A stretch of DNA of 64,000 bases from Patagioenas fasciata (taxonomy: Eukaryota > Chordata > Aves > Columbiformes > Columbidae): the NCBI RefSeq assembly GCF_037038585.1, contig NC_092520.1, positions 118,465,001 to 118,529,000 of the forward strand. Direction: 5' to 3'. Shown piece by piece: positions 1 through 14,250 of the stretch; within the stretch, counting starts at the first letter, position 1, and the number at the start of each line of letters is the position of its first letter. The position numbers and the translations under genes were made by a program. A model generated the notes under the pieces. It was given only the letters and a program-made list of their open reading frames with translations. It searched no databases and was not told the origin of the DNA.

Positions 1-3000
1 AGTTAATTCTGACTGCCTAAGCTACTGGGAACTAAAGAAACCTGCCAGGACTTCAGTACCTCCCGTTGTCAGACAGACCTATTATCTTCCAGCTGTCCTT
101 CCTTTTGTAGGAATACAGGATAATTTACAGCTTCTACTGTTATCTTCAACACATCCAGAGATTTCTCTGCAGTAAAATATTTCATTGCTTCATTCTTCCA
201 CTTGATGTACTTTCTTCCTTCCTTTTTATTCCCAGCACCATCAGCTACCTCCTGGTGCTTAATTTGTGTGCAAAAATTGCCGTGGTATCTCACCCACTTC
301 CCATTGCTTTGGATAGCTGCACCAGCTCCACAGTCCTCAACCAGACTAACCGTCTGGGATCCTTAGCCTTCGCAGGCTGGAGATCTAATGGCATGCCCTT
401 GGCTTGCCAGCACAGTGGTTCACAAGTGTTACACTGACAAGGTTGATGCCTTGAAGGAATTTCTAAGGCATAGAGTTTGCTTTGTTGTCTCAGGAGATGA
501 TCAAGCCCAAAGTCATATTAACTGTTGAACAGATTTCTCTCTCAGATATGAAGGTTTCTCATAGTCACTGAATTTGCCTTCTGTCCAAAGCTTAGAGAGT
601 AGGTTTCCTGAATGGAGAAGCATCCCTTCTTGAAGGTCAGTTTTGTTACAGTGGAAGACATTTCTTTTCCTCTTTCTAATCCCTCAGAACAGCTAAAACT
701 AGAGCAATTTCTCTCATCATTTCCGAGGTGTGCAAGCCACGTAGCGTAAGTATAGCAAATGTAACTGTTCTCGGAAGGTCTGGACCCACTACACATGCAG
801 GGTACAGATGGTCTGCACACATCCAGTAAATCTGCTGCTCTCAAGATGCGCAGGACTTAGCACATCTGGTCCAAGATCAGTGGTACAGTAATAAATAATA
901 AAAGGCAAATAAACTCACACCTTTGATATAAAAGAGAAGCAAGCAAATACCATAACAGATACATCGAAGCGGGAAAATATTGTTTCCCTCTGTTTGTCCT
1001 TGACTGTCTCTTTATCATATACTCCATGGAAATCCCAGTCTTTCTGCTTCTAAGACTATCTCACCCATGTTCAGTATGACAGATCTCTAAACATAATGAG
1101 CAAGGCTTAAACTACACACTAGGCCAAAGCAGCTTGTCAAACATCTGAAAATCCATTATAAATAAAGGCAGTCTTCAAATTCCATGTGGTTAGAATTGCC
1201 AAAAGAGAGAAGGGCATTGTCTGGAAAACCTGATAAAATGTAGCCAGGAGAAAGAAAAAAAAAAGAATATTACTCAAACTTACCTCTTATCTTGCTTTCT
1301 TTGCTGAAAGACAGAGTTTGAGCATGTTGTACACCTTAGTGATAGGTCAGGTGAGGATGAAAGATCATCCACATAGACATCATCCACAGGCATACCTGCA
1401 AATCTGTAAAAGGTCTCAGACTGCTGCAAGAGGTGACCCAGTAATGTTGTAAATTGTTGTTTCTTTGTCTCCCAACCACGTAAACAAGGATGTCTCTAGA
1501 TAATAACTAAGAAAGATGCATCATCAGCCTATGAGCTCCTGCCAAGAGGTGGGATGTACTCTCAGATTTTGTTAGGTGTCATAGCAATATAGTAACTTAA
1601 CAAGTCAAAGCTGAATCTGAAGTTAAACCTTTAGCTTTAATATTTATTTAATTCACCTTTAGAGAAAGATGCAATGAATTAATAACATCATAATCATATT
1701 TCCAAGTTCCCACGACAGCTGATTTTGACTTCAATCCTCACGAACCAGCAGCAACATGCTATAGGACATGCAAGAATTTATAGAAAAGTTTTCGTCCTCT
1801 GTGATCACAGTTCATATGCTTTTTAAGTAACTGCTACTGCAGTTTTGGTCTCCCCACTGTGTAAATTCACTAGGATTTGCACATAAGGACTGGAATATTA
1901 TCTGTTTATGGAATATTCAACTCTTGCAGGGGAATAAACTTTCTGACGCAGCCAAACTTCTCCAAATTCCATGTTCTCATAGTCCCTGCAGAGCTTCAGA
2001 TTCCAAAAGAAGTGCTGCTGTTACGGACCAATGTGAGGCCAACCTTCACTTAAATTCAGGGCTCTGGAAGCACTTTTCTGAATTCAAAACAAGAAGTCAG
2101 ATTAAATTTTTCCTCCCAACGTTAAGCAAATTCATCACTGTAAACCCTCATAGCTTAAAAATATTAATGTTTTTTCCCTTTTGAATTTGGCAAGATTCTC
2201 TTGAGTCAGTGAGAAAGCTGATTGTTTCAAGTTGGACCTGTATAGGTCATTGTGTCCTTAATAAAACTGAAAGAGAGCAGTTTTAATGACATCATTCAAG
2301 TCAACTTGTGGTTACACCAGCTGAATATATAGTCATATATTTAGAACTATCTCAAGTCATAAAATTTGCTTGCAATTTATTTTTTTAAACTTAAATTGCT
2401 TAACTTAGTTTACTGGCTGGTCATACTTGCACAGTTGCAAAATGACTGAACAAATCTTCCAAATGTCAGTTTTCTTTTCAAAACATATTTGTTATTAAAC
2501 CGAGCTGACACATGATCATTTTTACTGCCAATGGACCATTTTAAAGAAAACCTGACTGAAAACAGGATTAGTACAAAGGTTTTCTAATCTACTATAAGCA
2601 GTTCAAATACAAGGACAATTTATGTCCCTTTTTTCAGTATCAGGAAAACTTGTGGAAAGTTTGGAGCTAAAGACTAGAGAAGGAAGTATGGAGTTTTCTC
2701 AATTGTTTTTACTCTGAAAGATTTCTTAGAGTTTGGCTTTAAAAAAATTTTTTAAAAAGTAGACTTCGAGCTACATGGTATGGAAAGCCTTTATATACTC
2801 CAGTGGAAGAAGGGAAGTGAGGTCCTATCAGTCATACTATTACCATTCTTATTAATAGATTTAGGGGAAAATTACAGTTTACAAATTTTAGAAATAATGA
2901 CACTCTATCATCTGATCCTTCTGTTTCCGTAACGCAATATCCTCAACAATACAGTTTCAGGGTCCATTTTTCTAAAAATACCTAAAAGTTACGAACTATT

Positions 3001-5345
3001 CCTGGCTGTCAAAGCTGGCAATTGTAATATATAGACAACACTGACTAGCTAGAAGTCCTGTGATCAAACTCACACACAGACATAACTACCTGTGCAGCAT
3101 AGGCCTTAGTTCATTGAATAACCCAGCCTAAGCTGAGCCTGAATTCATGGGGCTGTAATCAACACCAAGCACTTTCCTGATCCTTGCTGGTGTTCTTACA
3201 GAAAACAGGAGACTGTGTCTCCCTATAGATTTCACTCAAGAAAGAATTTAAAGAATTGAGGGTTCCTGAGAAATTTCTAATTAAATACAAAAGATTAGGA
3301 GGTCCATGGTATTACAGCTTAATTTGGCCATCCATCAACATTTCATAACCCTAAGCACATTACCTTGACCAGCAATGTGAAATGCGAATGAACTAGAACG
3401 CTGACAAGGTTGAGCCCCAAGAGAGAGGGTAAAGGAGACAGAGAAATAAAAGGGATGGGGGAAAAAAGCTTACTGAAAAGAGATCTGAAAGAAGAAATAG
3501 AATTACTCTTTCTAATGCTGGCAATTAAGATAAATGGACATCAGCATTGCAAGTTTTATTATCTCTAAGGTTTGGAAAGCAGAATCTCTATCAGGAGAGA
3601 AAAGATGTCTTGCCCTCAGATCAGGATATGTTAAAATTCAAAATATATTACATAATAAGGGAAGATGATCAACCTTCCAGTACTGAAACAATGCCTGAAA
3701 AATTAGTCTTAGGTCTCTGCTCTGCCCTCAGGATATTTTTTCTGAACATCATGATCAGAAGTGTTATCTCCAGGAAGGGAAGTAAAGTCAGTCTTAATGA
3801 GACTGAGGCCATAGGCCACCCTGTGTGCCAGAATGAGAGAGAAGTGTGTGACAGACCTGAGGACCACAGGTGGAATTTTGTTTCTATTGACTAAATTATC
3901 TCATCTTGAGCCACATCCCATTCATACTCCAGTCAGTAGAGAGCCACAATCCAGGCCTAAAGCAGGATGCAAGGTAACAGGTTTTGTTCGTAAACATGTT
4001 GATGGTCTGCAGCTGGCAAACTGATTTGGAAAAGGAGACTTCAGTAGTTGAGAGTCTAAGAGTCTACTCAAATTCACAAGTGCTTAAGAAACCTCTAGCT
4101 GAGCCCCAGGTTTATGAAAGGGATACCCAGCTAGATAACCTTGCTAGACAATTAATTCAGCCTTTCTCACTCCCAATCCTTTATAAGTGAACAGGGAATG
4201 TCCTCAAGAAAGAAGATGCTTATAAGCAGTGGGAATTTTTCTGATCATAGTAGTCTGTCCTCACATTTTTTCCTGGACCCCTCTGAAGCATGTAAGATTT
4301 TCCCTGAAGCATATACAGAGTCTAGCACAGCCTTATCCAGCCCAGCAATTCTGGGAAGCATAAGACTATAACCTTTGTGCAATAAAGCAGATATTACCAA
4401 GTGATGCCATTATGATGGGAGACAGGATGCAGCCTGTGGCCTGATCTGCCACTAGGAGAAGCTACTTGGCTCATCTGACCAGGAGAGCAAAGCAATATTG
4501 GCTTATGACATATGGAAAAAACTAAAGGCAGGAAAAGTATGATTTAATGACAAGTGATTTCTGGAGTGCCCACTACAGATGCACTCAGCTGCATTGCATA
4601 AATTGTGAAGAAAGACTCCAGATTTTTGTGCTTTATTTTGCTTCGGGGTTTTTTCTCAGCCTCCTGGATTTCTCAGTGCAGGTTTCTGTTACCTAAAAAA
4701 TTCTAATCTATGCTTTAATATTTTTTTCTTTCTTATGTAAAGTGAATTCCCATAAATGCAAAAAAATACTTTTGTAATAGACTTTTCTTTCTAGTACTAG
4801 TATCTTCTCGTGTCTACCAGGAGTATGACAGATGTTTAATTATTGGCCTCATTGGCTTGAGGAGGTGGGATTTCCACCATCAGATGGTTACATCTACTAG
4901 TGTGAAAGATTTAAGGCATCTCTGCTACAGAAACAAGTTCAGTCTGTCATTTATGCCAGTTCCAGGAATCAAGTCGTAAATCAGCCACACATACACTGAT
5001 CTGTTGTTCTTGAGGTATTATTTCCAAAAATCAATGTTTTGTGTATGTCCTTCAGACACATGCTTATCATCTCAGGAGGTTGATGTGAAGAGTGTGTCAA
5101 CCAGCCAGTGTTTTATCAGCACCCTACTACCGCACCTGTCCCACCAGCACAACATGGGAGGTTTCTGTAGCTGTGTCACCAACTATAACCACTTTGGGCA
5201 TACTGTAAGAGTTACCTCTGATAGCCATAGACTTTGAAAACCCTAAAAATTGCTTTATAGGCCTTATACATTTCTATATTGCCTGGCAGCATGCTTAGTG
5301 GCCTGAAGAAGAACAAGGATTTCATGTGGTCTCTCGAGGTACTAT

Positions 5346-5455
5346 TTTATCTGTCTCTCAGTCTCCTCAGCGGTAAAATGTGTAATATTTCCTTCTGACG
5401 GATATTGTTATGATTGATTTTAAATGTTTGCGAAGTATTTTGAGATTGAAAGGTT
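5346..5455 (+). mobile_element. Probable MIR-like SINE relic
   Basis: CTCTCAGTCTCCTCAGCGGT, then AAAATGTGTAATATTTCCTT and a later TTAAATGTTTGCGAAGTATTT, resemble the MIR core and 3' half. It is weaker than the copies at 20.1 and 45.8 kb. Confidence 0.45.
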
Positions 5456-7939
5456 TGGAGTAGTAGTTTCTGGCTCAAGTTTACCTTAAGCAAAAGTGAT
5501 AGTGTGGAGAAGGTACGGAAAAGGTATGTTGCAGCCCCAAGCAGCAACAAAGAGTCACTATGACAGTTGTGAGGAAAGGCCCGTGACAGAGTCAGAAAAA
5601 TGGTCACTGAACATAGATTCAGATAACAGCTATAAACATATTATAATGGCATTTGGAATAAATTTCATGCATTGAATGCATATATACATACTTTTAAAAA
5701 TATATTTTTTCAAAAGCACAGGCTAATATAAGCATCCAAACAACAACAAATTATTATCTGTATTCACAAGATAAGCTTTTTGTAGTATGTATTAAAGTCG
5801 CTATGCCTTTGATGAACATCAGTTTCAAAATCAGAAGGAACACTACTGAATTTGTTTGACTAATCCCATATCATATGTCATAGTCAACATGACCAAATTC
5901 CAGGAATTAGTCAGGGAATGGTGACTCTGGAGTGTAGATTTTGTTCAAGATTCAGATGCCTAAACTTAGATGTTAATAATGTAGATGGTTACAAAAGAAT
6001 GAGATGTCAATCTCCCTAATGGGGAGATCTGTGGCTCAGTTAGTTGCCACTTCAGAAGTTCTAGTGAATCCTGTGAGGTTCCAACTGCCTCTCCAGAAGG
6101 ACCCTCACATGTATTACATCAAAACTGACAGCCTCACTTGGAGGCCCCTTTGTAAATGAGTCAGCCCGCCAGTATCTGCTCTAGATCACATTGACTGAAT
6201 TAACCAGACCTCCATCCCCTTTATTGGGAGTCTGGGGCACTGAGTTAACATAGAGATGTAAACTGTCAGCATCTACATGGAGTCCAGGTTGTGTCCCACT
6301 TCAAGCTGTAAGCAATACCTGAGGTTGAGTTATATTATTGTTTACAAAAACCAGCTTTCCCAAGCTATGATCACTTGACCTTTGTTAAAGAACTAATGGA
6401 ATATTCGTACTAGAACAGTTCCTAGGAGCTAGAAACCATCCCATTTATTTTAAAGATGTTTTGACCAATTGCTCAGAAGAACCGTGTGAGGTAGGGAGAG
6501 TGCAGGGGGGACGGTGGGCAGTGTTAGCAACTGTTCTCCAGTGTCTTCCTCTAGAAGAAAGTTCTCCTGAGGAAAAGGAGATTCTGATATTCCTGCCAAT
6601 TTTACGAGAAAGTGTTCTTCCTGTACCATAGCAAAGAGAAAAAAAGGGCTTCCCACCATACTTCCTGCTATATGGCAAGAAAAGGTATCCCTTTTTCCTC
6701 TGCAACTTACAGCAGGGGAGAAGGTCAAAGCACAGGCCAAGTTAAAAAACAGAACAAAAACTCACTGTGATATGACACTGTCTCCTAACTGCTGGCACAG
6801 ATATTCATTCGTACAATGCAGAGAGAGTTAATTTTGTGCCCTTTGGAACAGACCCTAAGAATGTTTCTAGTAATAAAGATCTGCTTTGGGTAAGGGGTGG
6901 TCAGCTCTAGAGTTTTGAGCATCATGCACCTAGTAAGTTGTTCAAGAGGTGTTGCCATGCTAGCAATGTGTCACTGGCACAGGGACAGCTGGAAAATGTG
7001 CTGGAAAGCAAGCACAGAAATACTGCTCCTTGAGCCTCAGCTATTCACCTAGTCCAGTCCCATCCAGCAGTGGATCATGGCACCCATCTCCTGCTATACT
7101 GCGTCAAGAGATCTTATTCTGGACTAAGAATTTGTTTGTTAGATGGTTAATGTTATCTGAAACAAACTGGAGCTGAGATGAGCAGAACTTCACTACCAGC
7201 ACAAATTGGAAAGGAAGGGTGGGATCAGAAGTGGTGGGGCAAACTGACGGAAATTATTGATGATTTCTAACCAAACTTGTGCTCACTGAAGGTAAGTGGT
7301 CATATTATTCAGGCCAGCAGGAAAACGTGGAGGAAAACAGGTGGAAAGAAAGACCACCAAAGCTTGGTGTGCAAGAGGAAGAAGTGATGATTTTTGTTCC
7401 TCAGTAAACTTTTTCTAGATTTACAAACACCAAGGAGCAAGAAAACACTGAAGTACTATTCAGCTCTCAATTAAACTATAAATCTTATGACCAGCATAGT
7501 CCACTCTTCCCTCTAAAAATCACAAATGCCATATTTTGCAGATGACACTCAAATAATGTCAAAGGATATGAAAAATCACATACAGCCAGACAGCTCCTGA
7601 CTGAGTACATGTCTGAGGAGGTCCTAGAATTAGAGCTACTCAAGGAAGTCATATAAGATAAAAAGCATTTGTTAAATTTGTCTAAGATGTCATAATATGA
7701 ATAATTACAATAACAAAGAAAGATCACCCTTTTGTTTCAACCTCAGCTATTTGGGGGGAGGGGTTGTTAGCACAAACATTTGACCTAGGATACATCTTAG
7801 CCTATCATCACACATTTTAGCGGGATGTCAGAAATCTCCAAGATGAACAGCATTGCACAGGAGCTGCTGATAGCTCCTCAAATGCATAGATTATTCTATT
7901 TTTGATGATATGCATATGTCAATCTCAGAGCAAAATTGA

Positions 7940-8015
7940 GCCCTTAGGGCAAAATTCTCCTCTCAGATCCACACATCAATGGGAGTTCCCTTCGTGCAGG
8001 AAGAACAGACTATTG
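7940..8015. mobile_element. Possible relic of an ancient sauropsid repeat
   Basis: GGGCAAAATTCTCCTCTCAG followed by CAATGGGAGTTCCC resembles another end of the same style of old repeat (GCAAAATTCTGCTCTCAG...CAATGGGAGTT). Confidence 0.3.
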
Positions 8016-11000
8016 GAGTTGAGAGCTGCTGTGTAGGTCAGGATAGAAAAATTTGTCTGTAGTGTTCGTTTTTGAAATAGTAACTTAAAATATAAATGTA
8101 ATTTTTCTGTCATAACAAAACATTTCAACAAAATCTAAATTTGCCCCATCAGCATCACAGAAAAACATACCACATATACAAACATAAACAAATCTTTAGC
8201 TCAGGGGTTTTGGAGTGAAAGAGGAGGTAAAATTACATCTTCAGAAAAACTGAATATATTAAATCCTTTCTCTACAACGGTGAATCTCTTCAGAATGAAA
8301 ATACTCTTTATTATAACAGACTCACTTGGGACAAGGTGCTTGAAGAATCAGTTCTGGTGTAATCCTTCAAAAGGTGAAAAATCACATTCCTTGTGCCTTC
8401 AGGCTTTTACATACTGTCTGGGCACATATGTAGAGAAGAAAAGCCTCATTCCACCACACTTGCCATGAAGCATGTCCAGTATATAAAATGAAATTTCATT
8501 TTCCAGAGGGGATGAGGAAGAGGAAGAATCACTCATTTAGACCAGCCACTCAGAAGCTCTAATGCAACCTTTGCAGATCTGCACAGGCTAATTTTGTATG
8601 TAAATTTTGGGTTAAATGTCATAAAATGTACATGTAGACAGAAAGTAGTTGGTCAAGGATTTAGCTGTGGAATTGCTGCCAAAGTGCGTATCTGAGCCAG
8701 ATCTGTGCTCACTTTACACATGCTTTTCTTTGCATGCTTCTTTAAAGTTAAAATTAACCCCTTCATAGTGAAATGATACAGAACCTATATCTCCTTTTAA
8801 TTCCTAGTTCTCTTTAACTATTGGTTTGAAAATTAGCAGCTATTAAAACAATGTTTAAAAGAGTCAATTGGTGCATATATCCTGTACTGATCCTCTAGAT
8901 GGGTGTGAACGTCACCTGACAATTCCAGGCTTCTGCTGTCAGGTTTCATGCTGGTGGTCTGATTTAGTGTTCAAAGACTTTCGTTCTCTCTTGCTTTTGC
9001 TATTGAGTCTCTTTCAACATCTTCTTGCTTGAAAATATCTATACTCATTAGTCACTATTGTGATCATTAGCACGCAGCCTGGGCTCTCTATAATTACTAT
9101 AAACAAAGACATAAAGTGCTTTCTCATGTTTCTTACTGCAGTTGCAGAAGCAGTTCATATTGTAAGAGGGTGAAGAGAATTACAGCTTCAGACAGCTATG
9201 GTACTGGCAAAGCAGCAGCCAGGGACAACACCTAAGGCTTTGGAAAGATGGCATTATTTTGAATTATTAACAAGAAACAAACCAAATTAGAAACTCCACA
9301 AATGTGCCTGTAGGAACCATATACATGTTTATGAATTAGGTAAGCATTTAAGTACTAGTTAAATAAATATTCAGCTAGAATCCATTCTGCCTGTGGACAT
9401 GTAGTTAGAAATCTTTGTTATCCTGCTAGAGACACCATGGATATGAAATGGTAACAAGGACAACTATAAAAAGTTTGCATCCTATTTCCACTTGAGAAAT
9501 GTCAAACTTTGTTTTTGTTAGTGGCTGTCTGGGAAATATTTCTCAGGCAGTTTTTTAACGATAACCTGAAAAGAGTATTTAAATGCAGGAATAATCACTG
9601 TTGAGTATTAAAATTAACTTAATACTCATTAGTTTGACTATGGCAGTATTTCTTAACTTGACTTGTAAAATTCATGCAATGAATTATTGAAAAGCTATTA
9701 TTGAAATAACCTCTTCTTTTCTAACATGGCTGCTTATGTTTCCCAGATGAAATACAACATACATCTGTTGCCATAGTTACAGTTAGTTTCTGAAATAAAC
9801 ATTACTTCTTTTTCATTCTTATGTCCACATACAAAAAGCTAAACTATGCCCTTTTCCAGTCATACGTATTATAAGTATAACGGTCCATTTAAATAATAAT
9901 CTTATTAAAGATAAAAACCCATCATACCCTAAAATACAGACATTAGGTGACATGAAAGAGGGTAATTTTGAAAGTTTATAAAATATGACATGGCACATAC
10001 ATATACAATCTTTAAACGAGGGATCTTTCTGGGACTTCTGCAAATGTATAAAACATGAGGAGGAGGAGTTTCACTAACAAGATGTGAGGGACAGGGAAAA
10101 GTTTAAACCAAAAACAAGTTCCCCAAGTGTGCTTGTTGCACCTCTTGGGGTCTAGCCCCGTGGACTCTGAAGGCTTGGAAAAAAACCTTCTATTCCACAG
10201 ATGGGTGGAATTTGAGGTAGTTTTATTTGATGAATTGGGCAGTCCTTTTTAACCTTGTCCCCCTGCAGCACAGGGAGTCTGTAGAATTTTTGAATGTCTC
10301 ACATACAATTTCCAAAAATAACACCCAGTTCAAGAAACTTAGGAGACTGTCCTTGGGGGTCAGTCTTGATATGTCCGTGCTAAGGTAGATTCTTTAGACA
10401 ATCCTGAAGGAAACACACTGCTGCGAAGAAAACATATCGTATTTCTGGCAACCAGGAGGAAACTAAATTTCCAGAGGTTTCTTCTCTGTCAACTATTACA
10501 CATGCAAAACAGGTGAGTAAAGGCCAAAATAAAATGACACCTCAGAAAAGAAACCACAAAAGCACATACAAGTGAGCAGACAAAGCGTCATACAGGTTTC
10601 ATCCAGGTCCACTTCCAGCTATGGCCAGGGATACACACAAAGATATCAACAGAAGCTTACGACTCAGACCCAAAATAAGGGCCAGGAGTGTAGAGAATAT
10701 AAATCAACAGTTGTCCTGCACCTTCAGCAGAACCACACTGAAGTATGCAGGTAGTACTCAACCCTCATGGTGTTCTAAAATATGTGTGAATATTCTAAAT
10801 GTTTGTTTGTTTGTTTTTTAGGAACGTCTCTTCAAACTATAATCAACACAGAGCAAAAACAAGTCATATCAACCCCCAGAAGCCTAAGAAGACAGATGTG
10901 CCTTGCAGCATACCTTAAGGGACAAATGGTTGAAACTATTTTGGACCACTTCAGGAAGTAGATCCTAAAGGGAACACCTCGATGGTAGCCTCCTTCATGC

Positions 11001-12679
11001 ATGGGAAGGTGTTCGGAGCAATCTTCTTCACTGTCCATTAGAAACATCAAGAGAGACACAGTCTTTTGCGTAGATGAGTCTTGAGTTGCTCAGGGCTTTA
11101 AATACTGAGGCAAACCCATTAAACACCAGAAAACAATCAGTCACTTTTAGCACATAATGGTGGTTACCAGTAAGATACTCCAACGTGTGAGTCAATATAA
11201 GACGTAGCTCTATGTGCAATATATTATTATATTCTTTGATAGTTTACAGATCCTAGCTAGCGTCACTCCTCCCTTATGTAAGCATAAAGACATTTGAATC
11301 AAGAAGATGTAACTTGCTAGGCCCTATAAACTTAACAGATTACAACCCAAGTCAAAGGCTGAGTCTAGAGTAGCTTGTGATGTGCTGTGCTGGGGTGCAT
11401 GATACCAATATTGCTGTTATTCTTTCAAAATTCAGCACTGGTCTGTCAGTGAGGGACCTTTGAAAACAAATTCAGAAAACTCTGTGAAAACTTATGCAAT
11501 AGGGTTTTGTCTATTTATAGAAATACCACTATAGGTTACAGTTAGCAAACAAGACTGGATGGAATGAGCATCTAGATTAAAGGAGTAAAGGAACACTGAG
11601 TAACTAAGAAAGCAGATAAACTAAAACAATTGAAACAATCTGTGAGAAACTATCACTCACCAGGAAAAGCTATGCTTTCTGCAGCAGAAAAAGTTATAGG
11701 GTCCAAGATAAAGTAAATGAGGTCCAGGAAGAGATATTTACAGTAATGGGTCTGAGAACCTGTTTTTCTCATTTATTGAGATGCACATACTTCTGACAAG
11801 GAACTAGAAGTTGACTATCAAAATTACTCCAGACCTCACCATATAGTCTAGTGTATCACTTATTCAGGAAGAGTATTCACGGTAAAAAACCCCTCTTTAT
11901 TCTGCTTGTCCATGAATAAAATGCCAAGCCCTCCTCAAAGAAAAGGTATTAGGCACTATTCAAGGCCTAGGCATACTACATTTCCAAATGGAGCATTTCT
12001 AAATGTTCCATACCCAATTCTTTAGCAACAAGAATGAAGAGACAATTCCAAAGCCCTAGTGTATGAATCATGTGCCTCTCTGATAAACAGAAGGGTTCCC
12101 ATGAGCACAACACCCCAGTTCAAGCGCTGACTCGCAGTCCATAGCAAGCTGGACTTTCCAAACTCACAGGAAAGTATTTATACCAGCAAACATACATTGG
12201 CCAGCCTATCACTGGCCAAAAAAGCTATGTGCCCCTGCAACAGTGGAAGTCTCAAAAAACAAACAAACAAACAAAAAATCCCAGAAAATCAGATTCTATT
12301 CTAACACACTGACAAGTGGCTCACTATTTTATCAATGCCACAGCTTTCCCTTTATAGCAAAGTTAGTAACTACAGGAGGAGCAGTAGCAATCCCTTTGTA
12401 TTAATAAAAGCTGGCACCTCCTGCAAACTTTTTGTTGTGATCAATAGTCCAAGGGCTCAGATACACAGAAAAGTCATTTTATGCACAAATATCTATATAC
12501 ATGTTCATAGTCCTAGGCAAACATGGTACAAACCAAATTAAATTAGCCCTTGGAGAAAGACCTCATTTGTCAACCAGTGATAAAACATTCATTCATCTCA
12601 CCTCCTAATGCCAGTTTAGAGCTTGTGCATCTCCTAATGAAATCGCTTCAAATTTGGTCAGCTTCTGCATTTCCCAGCT

Positions 12680-13133
12680 GTTTCCAGTGCAGAGCAACAA
12701 AGATGACTAAGGGAGTGGAGCATCTCCCTTATGAGGAAAGGCTGCAGGAGCTGGGTCTCTTTAGTTTGGAGAAGAGGAGACTGAGGGGTGACCTTATTAG
12801 TGTTTACAAATATACAAAGGATGAGTGTCACAAGGATGGAGCCAGGCTCTTCTCAGTGACAACCAAGAGTAGGACAAGGGTTAACGGGTTCAAAGTGGAA
12901 CACAAGAGGTTTCACTTAAATTTGAGAAGAAACTTCTTCTCAGTGAGGGTAACAGAGCACTGGAATAGGCTGCCCAGGGAGGTTGTGGAGTCTCCTTCTC
13001 CAGAGACATTCAAAACCCACCTGGACACCTTCCTGTGTAACCTCACCTAGGCGTTCCTGCTCCAGCAGGGGGATTGGACTAGATGATCTTTTGAGGTCCC
13101 TTCCAATCCCTAACATTCTGTGATTCTGTGATT
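12680..13133 (+). mobile_element. CR1 LINE, 5'-truncated copy with 3' end
   Basis: This is the 3' end of a CR1 retrotransposon in plus orientation. It encodes the C-terminal part of ORF2 ([36 protein letters not shown]) up to a stop at about 13048-13050. A short 3' UTR follows with GGATTGGACTAGATGATC and the diagnostic ATTCTGTGATTCTGTGATT terminal repeats. CR1 is the dominant LINE of birds and most copies are 5'-truncated like this one. The ORF2 tail reads without interruption for over 100 codons, which suggests a fairly young insertion. No target-site duplication was seen, as is usual for CR1. The 5' edge is approximate. Confidence 0.93.
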
Positions 13134-14166
13134 CCCCTTGCTTCAAGCTAGCTTAGCTTCTTCTGGTGGCCTAGAGTTTTCTACATTCTGAACAATTATA
13201 TATCCAGCAACACTAGCACCAGATCATGAATGATGATGAAGCACACTTCACAATGTGTGGAGCGCACTGGGATGCATTTGGATGGGATGAAAACAAAAGG
13301 GGACTAGGACTGGTTTTACCAAATGTCATTTGGCCTAAAGTGAATACACAGTCTTTTGGCCACAGTTAATATTTGTGAGATTTCATATCCTTGACTATTA
13401 AGCAGACACTCACACTACACTCGAAAGTTTATGTGAGCTGAGAACCTACCTTACTGATCTCTAATCAGAAGAGACCATAAACCCTTTTCCTTCACCATCC
13501 CTCATATCGGAAAGCTCCAATGCCCATAAAATGAAGTCTTCTGTATGTTTTGTGTCAGTAAGTTCTACATCCTTTAAAATGGCACATTTGCTCAAGTCTT
13601 ATGTAAGCTTAAAACATCATAATCATCATCCTTTTCCTATTAGCATAGGCTTTTTTTGTGGATCAGGTGATCTCTAGACTTCAGCAGAGAGTCCAGTGTC
13701 CCATTCCTAATGGTTCTACAGTGTATGTGATCTGAGTTATTTTTAATTCAAAAAAGAATAACTATAGACAATTGCATATGAAAATTTTGAAGAAAAAGAT
13801 TCTTAAATCTGAAAAAAAATAAACGTTCATTAATCCGTTAAACAACCAAAAGTCTAGAAGCCATTACTGGCATTTACTGTGCAATCAAATTCTACTCCCA
13901 AGTGTGTACACATGATGATATATTCTTTAATTATATAATGTCTTTTTTTCTTTCCACAGGACCCCAGCTTTATTCAGTGCACAGTGTTCAGTGAATACAG
14001 CAGCTACTCAATATTTCTCTTTATCCTCATGCTTTATTTACTGCACATCCTCTGAACATTGCATTGAATACAGAGTTACTTGTTGCCTCATGGGTTTTGT
14101 GCTGATGCTAGCAAATCTAGTCTATCAGTGTACTATAGAGATCAATGAATATACGGTCACAATCCC

Positions 14167-14250
14167 CCTATGTACACACTAGAAGAGTGTCATTCCTATG
14201 TACACACTAGAAGAGTGTCATTCCTATGTACACATTAGGAGAGTGTCATT
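14167..14250. repeat. 28-bp tandem repeat, three copies
   Basis: Copies are at 14167-14194, 14195-14222 and 14223-14250. Copies 1 and 2 are identical (CCTATGTACACACTAG...AGTGTCATT), and copy 3 has two substitutions. No gene context. Confidence 0.97.

Larger units (their letters stand above)
1..12679. other. AT-rich intergenic sequence, no gene seen
   Basis: Unique, AT-rich DNA. Apart from the probable SINE relic at 5.3 kb and the possible relic at 7.9 kb, I see no exon, RNA gene or mobile element. Open frames are short (up to 115 codons), scattered on both strands, and resemble no protein I know. Confidence 0.6.

Noticed and set aside
12202-12224. Inverted repeat TTGGCCAG/CTGGCCAA
   Set aside because: Eight-bp arms with no extension; chance explains it.
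12550-12680. N-terminal part of the 166-codon frame that includes CR1 ORF2
   Set aside because: The first ~45 codons lie upstream of recognisable CR1 sequence and are chance extension.
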